The notes below the pieces were generated by a model. It was not told the DNA's origin. It worked only from the letters and a program-made list of their open reading frames with translations, and searched no databases. From Macrothele yani (taxonomy: Eukaryota > Arthropoda > Arachnida > Araneae > Macrothelidae): a stretch of 64,000 nt of DNA. The stretch lies in contig CM077006.1 in the NCBI GenBank assembly GCA_039090855.1, positions 46,323,336-46,387,335 of the forward strand, written 5' to 3'. Below are positions 45,851-56,449 of the stretch, piece by piece; position 1 is the first letter of the stretch; each line of letters begins with the position of its first letter. Both the position numbers and the translations under genes were made by a program.

Positions 45851-46118
45851 TTTTTCTGCAGTAAAATCTTGGCATGGGCCCATGAAAATGTTTTCACAAA
45901 ACCCACTTCAATTTAAAGATGACGGGTGTACTTTTTAGCCCCCTCCTACTATGCTTGCCACTGTTTCCAGGCAACTGTACTTTTTGTTTTGTCTCTTAAA
46001 TAAAAAAAGGTATTTTCAGTTGTGATACAATAGTACCGCAGAAATACAAGTGAACGGGCCCATTTGCAAACATTTTCCTGGACCCTTTTGCGAGCACCGA
46101 TCCGCCCCTGTTCAGAGC

Positions 46119-46830
46119 TGTGACCATTCAGACTGTGGTTATCTACCTGTGGAGGAGACTACATAGACTCAACAGTGTGTCATGCAGTAAAATCTCCCAG
46201 TTGAGTTCCAAAAAGTTCTGAACTGCATAAAGAAAAACCAACTGCTTTGGGTGGGGAGGGGGGGGGGCTGCACACAGCACCACAGGTCCACTAGCACCAC
46301 AGGTTCCACTGACTACAACGCTTAGGTAATTCAAGGAAATTTTCATATTTTAAATTGTGCAATCAGTAATTTCCCAACAATAAAACATAAATTAAATTTT
46401 TAGCACATAACAAAATGATTGGAAAATCATAGTAATTGCCACAGTTATCAAATGAATTTTTAAAAGGGTAGATATAATGAATGAAGTGATATGTCAAACA
46501 AAAATATATGCAGAAAATTATTCTGCTACAGTAATTGAAGAAATAATCAGTAAAATAATTAAGTTATAACAAAAACAGTCAAACAGTGACATTAAAATAA
46601 CTAAGAAAATTACCTATCACAAAGGTGCGTTAGAAAAACTTCAAAGAATTTCTAAAAAATTCATTGTTTAACTTTTTCCAGGCCTAAACAATATAATTTA
46701 AAAATTCTTCCCTTCAAAATAATGCAAAAAAAAGACATCTTGCTACGAAAAGGGGTAATCCACAATTGTGGTGAAATCTACGTTATAAAAACTAGAAGGT
46801 AACTTAGGACTAAAAAAAATATATTGTAGT
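46119..46830. other. Intron sequence without recognised features
   Basis: AT-rich with a G-run near 46257. No coding frame or repeat ends recognised. Confidence 0.45.
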
Positions 46831-46834
46831 TAAT

Positions 46835-47275
46835 TGTGCATTACGGGGATTACTAGGATATAAGTTTTCACTTTGTCAAATTTTTGTGTTGTACCCCAAC
46901 CCTTCTTCAGGACTGACTAAGATAGAAGGTGCTGCCACTCAAGTGGTAATGTCATACTGCTATGTTTGTTAATCATGAAACCTCTTCTTCTCTCAATGTG
47001 TAGCTAAGCAGGACTTGACAGAAGCATTCAAAATACCAAACATTCAATCAACTGGGACTCCATAAAAATTCTCATCAGCAGCACTTTTTGAAAAGGAAGA
47101 TGAAAGAAAGTGTGGATATTGGAAGAGGAGCCACAATTAATGAACAGAAGCTCGGTGTCATTACACAAGTGGCAACACTACACTCTTGAGTCAGTCCTGA
47201 CAACAGGTTGGAGTTCAACCTGAAAATTTGACAAATATTAATACAAAAGGAAATGCTAGTAATTCCCGTAAATCT
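46835..47275. repeat. Imperfect inverted repeat, arms about 130 bp
   Basis: The left arm contains tacggggattactag, tttgtcaaattttt, ccccaacccttcttcaggac and tgctgccactcaagtgg. The right arm read inversely gives tacgggaattactag, tttgtcaaattttc, ctccaacctgttgtcaggac and tgttgccacttgtgt. The spacer of about 170 bp has no gene. It may be an old MITE or a snap-back copy of a retroelement end. Confidence 0.7.
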
Positions 47276-47289
47276 AACACAGATTTTCA

Positions 47290-48165
47290 TAGTAATTATT
47301 ATCACTAGCATTGCTATGACTTCACTAATTCAGAAAAATATTTATATGTCAGAAGAAAACAAGAGCATCCACAAAGCCAGAAACAATGTGGATAATATTT
47401 CTTATGGTTAGAACTAGCCAATTAATAAGTTTTTTTTCAAGCTGACCTGTAAAATATGAGGTATGAAAAATCTAAATTTATATCACCTAGTGAAGGAATT
47501 TTTACATCAGCAAAGCTGGGAAAAGCGTGAAAAATTGAGCACACAGCAATCAGATGCAAAAAGAATTTTTCAGGTCAGATGTTTATAAGCTAAGCTATAA
47601 TGCAAATATACACTAATGCTTATTAAATGGAAAATTGAGACTCATGTTTATACAAATTGTAATAATCATGGATAAAGCTAAAAAATCACAATGCATTTTG
47701 TCTAATTTAACAGTTAGAATAATGATACTATTGAAGTAAAAATCCAAATTTACAGCACCTAACATGAACATTTTATATTAGAAATGGTTCAGAAGTATGT
47801 AAACACTGCACGTGTGTTCGTGCGACTACATCCACTTGGTGACAAAAGCATTTGCCAGTTAATACTTTTAGAAATGGCAACACAGTGCAAAATGTAAATA
47901 TACATTTATGACACCTTGATTTCAGAACAATTTCTCTAGGGAGCTTAAAAGAGTTTATGAGGGCCCAGTCCTTCAGAAATATTCATTAGTCCCCCCCCCA
48001 TTCATTCTCTTCAAGGCTAACAATTATTTTCCATATGACATCAGTTTTCTCATGCCAGAAAATAACATTGTATTTATGTCATATATGAGTATCACTAAAT
48101 AAAACCACATGTGAAACATGTATAGGCATCATCTAGTGGGAAAATGTTGTGCTTTGCACAGCAAC
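47290..48165. other. Intron sequence without recognised features
   Basis: AT-rich, with a C-run near 47991. Nothing supported. Confidence 0.45.
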
Positions 48166-48167
48166 AG

Positions 48168-48330
48168 CTGCCCTGATGGCCACATGGTCTAAGGATAGGT
48201 TTCTGGCTAGTCATCTGAGATGGGCCAAGGGTTGAATCGCAGGAAACACATGGGTGTTCTGTTTGTTTTGCAGGGCTGGTCATCTTCCTTTCCTAGAAAT
48301 AGTCATTAAAATAGGGATGGGTAGGGTGTT
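48168..48330 (+). mobile_element. tRNA-derived SINE, old copy
   Basis: It begins gctgccctgatggccacatg then gtctaagga, with a degenerate B box (gggttgaatcgc) and a body gttctgtttgttttgcaggg / ctttcctagaaatagt that parallels the family body. Considerably diverged. Confidence 0.65.
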
Positions 48331-48532
48331 TTTTCTGGTGGAACATTATATCATTTGCTGGAGCTGTTGAAGCATGATATCATAGGACACACATGCCTTA
48401 GTTTAAATACTTTAAAATTTAATGTTTAAAATATAAACAAGGCTAAAAAAACACAAGATCTTTCACACAGGTGCACTGTGCATCTTCAAGTGAAGAAAAC
48501 TGGCAGAAAACAGTCTACATGTTTTATATATA

Positions 48533-48566
48533 TCATCATCATCATCATCATTGTCAACCATTATAA
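48533..48566 (-). mobile_element. Very short RTE 3' end
   Basis: (ATC)n followed by attgtcaaccattataac is the antisense 3' terminus of the RTE family, as at 60838-60873. An extremely 5'-truncated insertion, followed by a (TA)n run at 48573-48598. Confidence 0.75.
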
Positions 48567-48599
48567 CAAGTTTATATATATATATATATATATATATAG

Positions 48600-50714
48600 G
48601 TCAGATTCATGATGTGCATTACGAACATAGTCATCCTGGTGGGCAAGATAACATCCACTGCAGACCAAAACAAGGTGCAGTACATAATAATACCATGTAA
48701 CAATGTTATTGAAAAATACATAATGCAAAAAGATAAGATGGCACTGGGAAGGGGTTTAATGGCCAATGAAGAGTTACCATAAGGAAAGGTGGGAGGCGGG
48801 GGGGGTTGCATGAAGTGAAATTGGGGTTGTTTCTGTAAGATAAACTATTCAATAATTTAAACGTAGTATTGCTGTATTAAGCAGCGATAATACTGTTCGT
48901 CACATATATTTTGTTTAAGTATGCAGGGTGGAGCAGTTAGGTCCATATAACAATATGAGAATACAAAACGAACATTAATGGTAAAAAAATGTTTACTTAC
49001 TCATAATAATTTCGGCATTTTTTGTCACTGTTGCAAATCCTCTGCTCGTAGAACGGACATTTGCTTATTTTGATGAGATACAAGATCTGCCTGAACGGAA
49101 GATTCACGGATTAAAAATACTATTTCGAGTTAAAATTCTATACCTTTGTATAGGTGTTTGCAAGGAATAATGATTAAAACACATGAAAGTTAAAAACCCA
49201 AATGAATAAAAGAATACAAAGGAATAAAAGATGGACCCAAACTCGACTCACCACAGCAACACACCTCCAAACATGTTTTGGAAAGAATTTTGCCTTCCTC
49301 AGTGGAAACATTAAGGTGTACGTGGGCACCAAGTCCTCGTCGATGATTCTCGAAAGACTGATGTAATGTCTTGTATTGCTCTGCCTTCAACCTTCGTCGT
49401 CGCAGACCATGGACAACTGCATATCACTGCGCAAGCTGTTAGTGGTGGCGTCTATGGCATTGTGTTCTTCTCGGTCTACTTTTGCCATTCCGCTCCTGTG
49501 ATCTCCCACCTCATAAAGCACAGCTTTTTTGCCCATCAGTCTGCATCCTCCTGTTTCATGACAGTTTACGCATTTTGTCACTAAACACCGGAGGCTAGTT
49601 TCATCCGAGGCAAGCATCCTGTCGTTAACTGTAAACAACAACTGGAGCAAAACTACGTATGGCCCCAATTTCTGGATGTAGAGCATAATATAATTGAAGA
49701 AGCGCTATCCTCCTGGCCATGGATTTCATTCCGTAACAATAATATAACTTCTGGTGATTTGCAGTAAAATAAAAAACGTGAGGACAGTCTTTTTTTCTTT
49801 TTTTCTTTTTTTTTTTCTAAAGTAGAAAATTCTCTATTCCAAACTTTTTATTTTTCTTTAAACCTAGTTGCCCGACCGGGCAACTAGATTTCATTTTTAC
49901 TTGCCCAGGCCAATAATTTACATGCCCCGGGCATCTCGGGTACAGTATTTTTTAAGCCCTGAGATGAGCTTGTTCTAACGTATGTACTTTTACCGTAACT
50001 GGTGGAATATGCTGTGTTTCTGTACCCTTTTTGAAGCAAAAATATTTTGTTTTGAGTTTGGAATAATTATTTAATTATAATATCATAATAACCATAACAT
50101 GTAATTATTTAAGTAATGTAATAACCACAACATGTGAGGGAGAGAGAAGGCATAAGGTTAACCCCTTACGTTTGATTTTTTTCCAAGTTGTCGTCAGAAA
50201 AGTTACTTTCCTGTACATAATGTATTACTGTACAAAATTTGTACAGTTATACTTTGTATATAAAGGGAAATACATTATATAGTGAATAAGAAATCAGAAA
50301 GTTATCTACCTAATCAACTCTTACAGTTAAAATGAACTTTGCAAGCCACTGCTGTATTTTCTAGCAAGTGTGAAAGAGGATTTTCACAAATGAGTTTCAT
50401 AATCATCCCCCCTCCCATTTAGGTCTTCTCTTTCAATCACAGCAATAACCTCCTTATTATTCATAAAAACCGTTGGTACTCCGCAAACCCAGTTTGAACC
50501 AACAAAATATTTCTGATAATGGCTCCTTCAAGGATACCATTCAGCAGATGATACAAAAAACAAGGAATGGACCATAACGACAGAAATATCTCATGAGTTG
50601 AACAAAATTTGGGCTATAGTTTAGGATCAAAATGCAGTTTGCTTTTGTGCTTCAGCATACTGTAATCCTAAGTGCAAATTTAACTCTAATTTATGGGTAA
50701 TTTTAGTTTCAGCA
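48600..50714. other. Intron sequence, mostly unassigned
   Basis: It contains a G-run near 48799, a GC-richer block at 49190-49690 with phrases resembling Penelope-like 3' ends (ttgccttcctcagtgg), a T-run near 49790-49816 and an 11-bp-arm palindrome at 49864-49887 (ctagttgcccg / cgggcaactag). A minus-strand open stretch at 49387-49686 with several Cys and His matches no family I know. Confidence 0.45.
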
Positions 50715-51154
50715 TATCGTATATACTCGCGTATAAGTCGAGAAATTTGGGACAAAATGAGAGCTTCAAAGTAATGGGGTCGACTTATACGCGGGGTCTA
50801 AAAAAATCGTAAGTCCAAAAGTTCTTCCTGTGAGGCAAAAGGCAATCCATCCCAAAAACCGATGCGGTATTAATTACGAAATCGCAACCCTCCGAAAGAA
50901 AAAAATAGAAAGAAAGAATAAAAAAACACTGATGTGGTAGAATTACGAAATCGCAACCCTCCGAATTTCTCTGCGCTTTGAAAAGTCTCCTCTCTCCTGG
51001 CTTTGCGTATCCACAGCGCAGTCACAGCCGCGCATAGAAAGCTCCACCCTTCCGACTACCAGTTGATTGCGCTGACCTTCGACGTAACGGAGCCATGCGA
51101 CAGCCAGTGTTAGGTGTTGCTTGTTCTTAATCGCACGTGTCTCGCTTCTCCTTT

Positions 51155-51263
51155 TATGGGTGACACGGATTGTGTAAAGAAACGGATGTCTTGTAACGCA
51201 GGATTCAAGTTGAATCCTGCGTTACAAGACATCCGTTTCTTTACACAATCCGTGTCACCCATA
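51155..51263. repeat. Perfect palindrome, 54-bp arms and a 1-bp spacer
   Basis: 51155-51208 is the exact inverse of 51210-51263. The right arm is an inserted inverted copy of the first codons of the transposase, bounded by gttgaa at 51209-51214 and 51266-51271. Confidence 0.97.
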
Positions 51264-52547
51264 ATGTTGAAAGTGGTTTCTTTTGCAGAAAATACTAACA
51301 ACTGTGCTGCTTCATGTCAATTTGGCATTAACAAAAAGCTAATTCGAGATTGGCGTAAAAAAAAAACGGACTTGGTGAAAATCCCAAAAGGCGCTGCGCC
51401 GTGGAACGACATCTTTCCCAGAGCTGGAAAGTGTCTTGAATGATTGGATTGTGGGCTGCAGACAAAATGGTTACATTGTAACGCGAACTGGTATACGTTT
51501 GCGAGCAATGAAGCTCGCAAAAGATGAAAAGTTTGCAGCCGCAAATAACACTTTTCCTGCCTCACCAGGTTGGTGCACAAGGTTCATGAACCGCTATGGG
51601 TTGTGTCTGCACCAGCGCACCAAAATTGCACAAAAGTTACCTCGTGACCTCGAAGCAAAGACAATGGAATTTCAAAAGCATGTAATTCAAAAGAGAAAAG
51701 AGACTGCTTTTGAACTTTCCCAAATAGGGAACATGGATGAAACCGCCATGTGTTTCGACCTTCCTGGAAATAAGACGGTGAACCAAAAGGGTGAAAAAAA
51801 TATCTTGATCAAAACGACTGGCCACAAAAATCCTGTTTCATGGTTGTTCTTTCCTGTTTGGCTGACGGCAGTAAGCTACCTCCGGTAATTATTTTCAAAC
51901 GCAAAACTTTGCCGAAAAGCGTTGTCTTTCCGTCTGGTGTGCTCGTTTGTGCCCATGAAAAAGGATGGATGAACGAATCCGGAACAACTGACTGGTTAAA
52001 GAATGTGTGGAACAAAAGGTCAGGTGCACTTTTGAGGAAACCTTCTCTTTTGGTGTGGGATATGTTTGTTGCACACCGTTGTGCAGAAGTGAAAAAAACT
52101 GCAGAAAATTCAAAAACAACTCTTGCTGTCATCCCAGGTGGGTTGACATCTGTTCTTCAACCACTAGATGTCTGCCTTAATAAGCCCTTCAAGGACAATG
52201 TGCGGACGTATTGGGCAGATTGGATAAGTTCCGATTTGCCGACTGAAACCAAGGGCAGAAATCTAAAGAAGCCGGATATCGTTTTGATTGCGCGATGGGT
52301 CAAGGATTCTTGGGATGCGATACCTGCAGAAATGGTCGTGAAATCATTCAAGAAATGTTGCATTAGTAACAAACTTGATGGCACAGATGATGATGAGATT
52401 TTTATGAGTGATGATGACAGTGATTCTGATGACACAGGCATAGATGGGAATACTGATGTTTATGATGATGCGCCGATGACTGAGAAATACTTTTTTGAAC
52501 TGTTTGGTGAGTCTGACTCGGAATCGGATTTTGGAGGGTTCCGATGA
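51157..52547 (+). pseudogene. Pogo-like transposase, two frameshifts and an in-frame palindromic insert
   Basis: The N-terminal HTH runs from MGDTDCVKKRMSCNAGFKL, is interrupted by the insert, and continues VVSFAENTNNCAASCQFGIN and KKLIRDWRKKK. A CENP-B-type domain follows (DWIVGCRQNGYIV ... FPASPGWCTRFMNRYGLCL). The DDE domain has MDETAMCFDLPGNKTV, LLVWDMFVAHR and TSVLQPLDVCLNKPFKD; 35 residues separate the last two catalytic Asp. The C-terminus is strongly acidic (MSDDDSDSDDTG). Single-base shifts lie near 51440 and near 51836-51840. No premature stop occurs in the two longest segments. Confidence 0.9.
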
Positions 52548-53104
52548 AGTTTTTGGGTATGCAAATTAAATTTAGTATTATATATATAATTTTTTTCGTT
52601 TTCAAATGTTTTTGAATAAATTCATTGATTTTTTTTTTTTTTTCTCATTCCGGGATCGACTTATACGCGAGTTTTCGATTTCTTACAATTTTTCCTCTGA
52701 AAGTGGGGGGTCGACTTATACGCGAGTATATACGGTAATTAGTTTTTAATTTCTGTTTTTTGCTATGTATCATAAACTGTTACTAAATGTTGTTTTTTAA
52801 TGTATTAATATGAGAATCTAAATTATTTTTTCACTTCTGTACCATTGCAACAATAATAAGGCTTAAAGAACAATGTTTAAAAAATGGAGTTGCTTTTATA
52901 CTAGGTCAGCACCCCCCCCCCTTAACACGCGCACACACACACATCCCTGTAGCAGAATCATGGAGACAGGTAATGTACATCACAGATTTTATTTCGGTCC
53001 TGCAGACAAAAAACGATATCTCAGAACCCTTTTTAACCCTCACATGTGCAGATTACCAATCACTGTCACATACTTTCCATTTGAGAACGGAATTCCGCCT
53101 TTCC

Positions 53105-54120
53105 AGACTTTCTGAAAACAGAAGTTAAATGGAGTAAAGATTTATCCTGAAATCGTTAGTTTTTGTTTGGGTTTTTTGGTATTTTTTCTGATGATTTCTC
53201 TGTCCACATTACTGTTAAATATAATTTTTTTTCCATAAATGTTTGTGTTTCAGCTTGAAAATGAAGCCAACAATTTAGGAAAACGAAATGTTGTAATCTG
53301 AAATTATTTTCCTTGCGATGTTTCGTCTGCTCTGTATTGTTTTTTAATAGTATTTTGTTCCATAAATATTTTTGTGTCAGCTGGAAAAATGAAGAAAAAA
53401 TTCCTGTAAACGGAAATTGGACAGAGCAAAGATTTCTCCCATAATCGTAATTTCTTTTCCCATAGCAATCCCTGTCCAGTATTGTTAAATATAGTTGTGT
53501 TGCAGAAATGTTTGTGTTTCAGCTTGAAAGTGAAGGCAAACATTTCGGAGAGCTGAAGCTAAAGGCAGCAAAAACCTTTACACGTGATTTTTTTTTTTTT
53601 TTTTTTTGAAGTCCCCTTCGCCCCCTGTCATATATTGTTAAATTTAACTTCATTTTATAAATAGTTGTTTCAGCTTAAAAATGGAGGCAAAAAAAAAAAA
53701 AATTCTGAGTGATAATTTCTCTTGAAACTAATTTTTTTTCTTCATGACGTTTCCTTTGCTGTGTATTATTGTTAAATGTTATTTTATTGCACAAACGTTG
53801 ATATTTTGGCATGATCGTAAGTCTAAAAGCCTTACTTTGTTTTGAGGGAGAGTTTCCCTTATTATATATTGTTAAATATAACTTCATTTTGTGAATTGTT
53901 GTTTCAGCTTGAAAATGGAGGCAAAAAAATTCCGACAACGAGAGTGGTACGGAGTGATAATTTCTCCCAAAATTGTAATTTTTTTTTTTTCTTCGGGATA
54001 TTTCCTCTGCTGTGTATTGTTGTTAAATGCTATTTCATTACATAAACACTGATATTTTGGCATGATTGTAAGTCTAAAATTCTTACTTTGCACTTAGAGC
54101 TTTGAAAAGTGTACCACGGT
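53105..54120. repeat. Degenerate tandem array, about 125-150 bp units with a two-unit higher order
   Basis: Units carry tattgttaaatataa...cat..aaatgtttgtgtttcagctt gaaaatg (near 53213, 53338, 53480, 53633 and 53870). An alternative form reads tgttaaatgttattt...attttggcatgatcgtaag (near 53764 and 54017). From 53633 the two forms alternate with a period of about 240-250 bp. Short open frames in it are accidental. Confidence 0.8.
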
Positions 54121-54790
54121 AAGCACATTCAGACGGCAGTGTTATTGAGCATTGCAATTGCTGAGTACCTAGTTTTTTTCTTTGTTTTTTTTTATTTTTA
54201 GGCAGTAGAAATATACGGTGATTAAATTCTTTTCTCTCTATGTATTTTTTTTAATTTCTAACTGTGCAAATTTTCATTGTTTTTGCCCCCCCCCCCCCAC
54301 ACACACACACATTTCCACAGCAGTTTATGTTTAAGAATTGTGGAGCTATATCTCCAGAAGAAAAAAAACAAGAACTGGGGATGAGTGACTGCTTATATCC
54401 CTTAGACAACTCATGGTAGTTGTTCAACCCTGACACAAAAGAAAGAAAGGTATACAGTTTAGGCACATAGCTTACACTATTTTTCCTCTCTAGCTTTTAG
54501 TAGTGCAGTACAGCAAGCAGTCAAAGAGCACTCAAAAAGGCTCAGCAAAGTACCTTTGAACTAGAGAAGAGAATGTAGGAACCCAAGACATATTCTAAAA
54601 ATAAATAAATTCTGTTCAGCACCTGAACCAAAGTTTGAAAATAAACATTTTCCCCCTCTATACCCACTTATTTTTTTACTCTTTTAGTATTAATATAAAC
54701 TGCTATAAGTTTTGCATCAAAACTTTTTTCATTGGAATGAAAAAAAAATCAAAAGAAAGAATCAAAAAACAATAAGAAAATGCAAATTAC
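54121..54790. other. Intron sequence downstream of VARS2 exon 2
   Basis: Contains a C-run followed by (AC)n at 54285-54311. A similar C-run plus CA block lies at 52907-52943 on the other side of the tandem array. No genes. Confidence 0.5.
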
Positions 54791-54842
54791 CTTTCCTTTC
54801 TTTTTTGATTGGTGGAGTTCCACTAGAAGCCTTTGAGGATGC
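54791..54842 (-). CDS. VARS2: VARS2-like exon 2 (Lys-rich linker)
   Basis: A 52-nt exon with a pyrimidine-rich acceptor ending TTTTAG and a GTAATT donor. It encodes 17 residues (ASSKASSGTPPIKKERK) plus the first base of a split Asp codon. In this family a short basic linker precedes the conserved DVSGP segment, and joining this exon to the one at 38085 gives KKERK-DVSGP. No phase adjustment is needed on either side. The exon is short, so its support comes mainly from splice signals and this junction. The intron to the next exon is about 16.7 kb and is full of transposons. Confidence 0.68.
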
Positions 54843-55089
54843 CTAAAAGAATATCAGAACTTTTGTAAATGAACATATTAAAATTCAATTATAAATATCA
54901 TGGGCAGCCATCACAGTAAACTGCATTTTTTTTAAATCCATTATCATATCTAGATAATTTTCTTCCTTCAAATGAGACTGTTTACTTTTAAAATATATTT
55001 GAAAAAAGAAATCATACTACAGGTTGAACTTATAATTAATGTTAGAAAACCAAACTTCTTGTCTTTACTAGACAGAAAATATCCCAAAC

Positions 55090-55700
55090 ACAAGTTCCAT
55101 ATTTACTTTTGCATAATACTCCTATTAATATAGTACCAAGTTTTGAGTATCTGGGATTTTTTTTATTCTCACCTAAAATGGAATAACTATACAGATTCAA
55201 TTGCAAATCGAACCTCTAAAAATATTGAGTTTGAAAGCAAAATTATATCAAATCTAACTACTAAGACACTTAAACTTTTATACAATGCACTCATACATTC
55301 ACATATTAATTATTGCTTTTACTCATGGGAACAAACCACTGAAATCAATATCAATAAACTACAAATATTACAGAATAAATACATAAGGTTATTAAAGGTT
55401 ATTAGACTTAAAAACAAATTCTGCTTCTTATACCAACTTCCCACTTTTCACTTCTCATCATATTCATGTCAACCCCAACAATTATGGAATTTTATCTGTT
55501 AAACAATTAATTGATTTCAAAATTGGCAAACTAATGTTCCAAAGAATAAAACAAAATCTATACACAGGTATCACTAAATTGAATTTTCATACTTATGACT
55601 ATGAAACGAGACATAAATCATTAATTAAGACCCAAAGTGAAAATCCTCCAAATACGTGGCATCAGTAAATAAACAAATACATCACTCTTTCCATGTTTTA
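55090..55700 (+). mobile_element. LINE remnant, RT C-terminal (thumb) region
   Basis: The frame HLKWNNYTDSIANRTSKNIE / FESKIISNLTTKTLKLLYNA / LIHSHINYCFYSW, then NINKLQILQNKYIRLLK, is the region following the RT in Jockey- or CR1-type LINEs. Later frames give a THTYDYETRHKS-like end. The catalytic part is missing. It lies just upstream of VARS2 exon 2 on the other strand. Confidence 0.72.
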
Positions 55701-55729
55701 CCAACCCACAGCAACTGAAAAATTGTTAT

Positions 55730-55850
55730 TCTATCACCGCCGGGGAATCGAGTCCCGGATTTCTCGACATCCAGCTGAGCGCGTGAGCCTTACACAAGGT
55801 AAACGCGCTCGGCTGGATATCGAGCAGAGCGCGTTAGCCGGGGGTTAGAA
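55730..55850 (-). mobile_element. tRNA-like SINE fragment of a second family, with a snap-back
   Basis: On the minus strand, a B-box-like gggactcgattccccgg is preceded by gcgctcagctgg. The segment gacatccagctgagcgcgt (55768-55786) recurs inverted as aacgcgctcggctggatatc (55803-55822), so two tRNA-like modules face each other. The adjoining sequence gttattctatcaccgcc suggests the body. Different from the abundant SINE family of this window. Confidence 0.55.
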
Positions 55851-56253
55851 ACTTAATAATAAAAACAAATTATTTATAATATAACTAACACTTAACATTA
55901 CTGCTGTGTTTGTTGAACCTGTGACACTTGCTTGTCAATATATTTGGGAAATCAGGGCTTTTATCAGGACTCTGAGGCCTTTTCCCTAATTTTCCCTTGC
56001 TATTCACTATAATACAAAAATATTGATGTATATTCATAAATCTTACATGTAACAACAAAAATAAAATGTATTATAATTATTATTAAATAAACTTTAAAGC
56101 CAACAAAGTTATCTTTAAGAGGAATTTTAACTTGTATTTTCTCTTTCTTTTTTTTTTTTCATAAGTTAGACAAGCTCACCAACTTGTGTTAATGAACAAA
56201 TTAAGAGATCATTCAATGTTTTATGAGGAATCTAAAATAAATTATGCTGCTCT

Positions 56254-56445
56254 AGTAGCCAAGTGGTCAGAGGTGTATGCTTCTGGACAGTAATCTGAGA
56301 TGCTTCCAGATGAGGCATTGGTGGAGCATATCTTATATAGCACTGACTCTCTCACTTTCCTGGAACCAGTGGTTCCAAATTAGGAATTAGCAACTACTGA
56401 TACAGTCCATAGAGTTGCTCATTGTGGTTGTTTGCCCCCCTTCCC
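56254..56445 (+). mobile_element. tRNA-derived SINE, old copy
   Basis: agtagccaagtggtcagagg, a damaged B box, and then actgactctctcactttcct ggaaccagtgg, aaattaggaa and gttgctcattgtggttg of the family body. Diverged, and without a clear tail. Confidence 0.75.
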
Positions 56446-56449
56446 CCAT

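Larger units (their letters stand above)
44048..46110. mobile_element. hAT-like 2.06 kb non-coding element
   Basis: Ends CAGGGGCGGATTGG and CCGATCCGCCCCTG are inverted, and the 8-bp TTCAGAGC is duplicated exactly (44040-44047 and 46111-46118). No transposase frame is present. The interior has a (CT)n run, a direct repeat pair (45255-45325 and 45786-45850) and a segment rich in agcccgaagcccg-like phrases near 44505-44590. Confidence 0.93.
50717..52735 (+). mobile_element. Pogo-like DNA transposon, complete ends
   Basis: 2019 bp with terminal inverted repeats CGTATATACTCGCGTATAAG TCGA, flanked by TA. A second inverted motif gtcgacttatacgc lies subterminally at 50790-50803, and cgacttatacgcgag occurs again at 52656-52670, so each end carries two copies of the motif, as expected for transposase binding sites. 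Confidence 0.93.

Noticed and set aside
49387..49686. 99-codon minus-strand frame with CVNCHETGGC, considered as a zinc-finger protein
   Set aside because: A single Cys/His cluster without a known spacing pattern. The region has retroelement-like phrases and no splice context matching VARS2.
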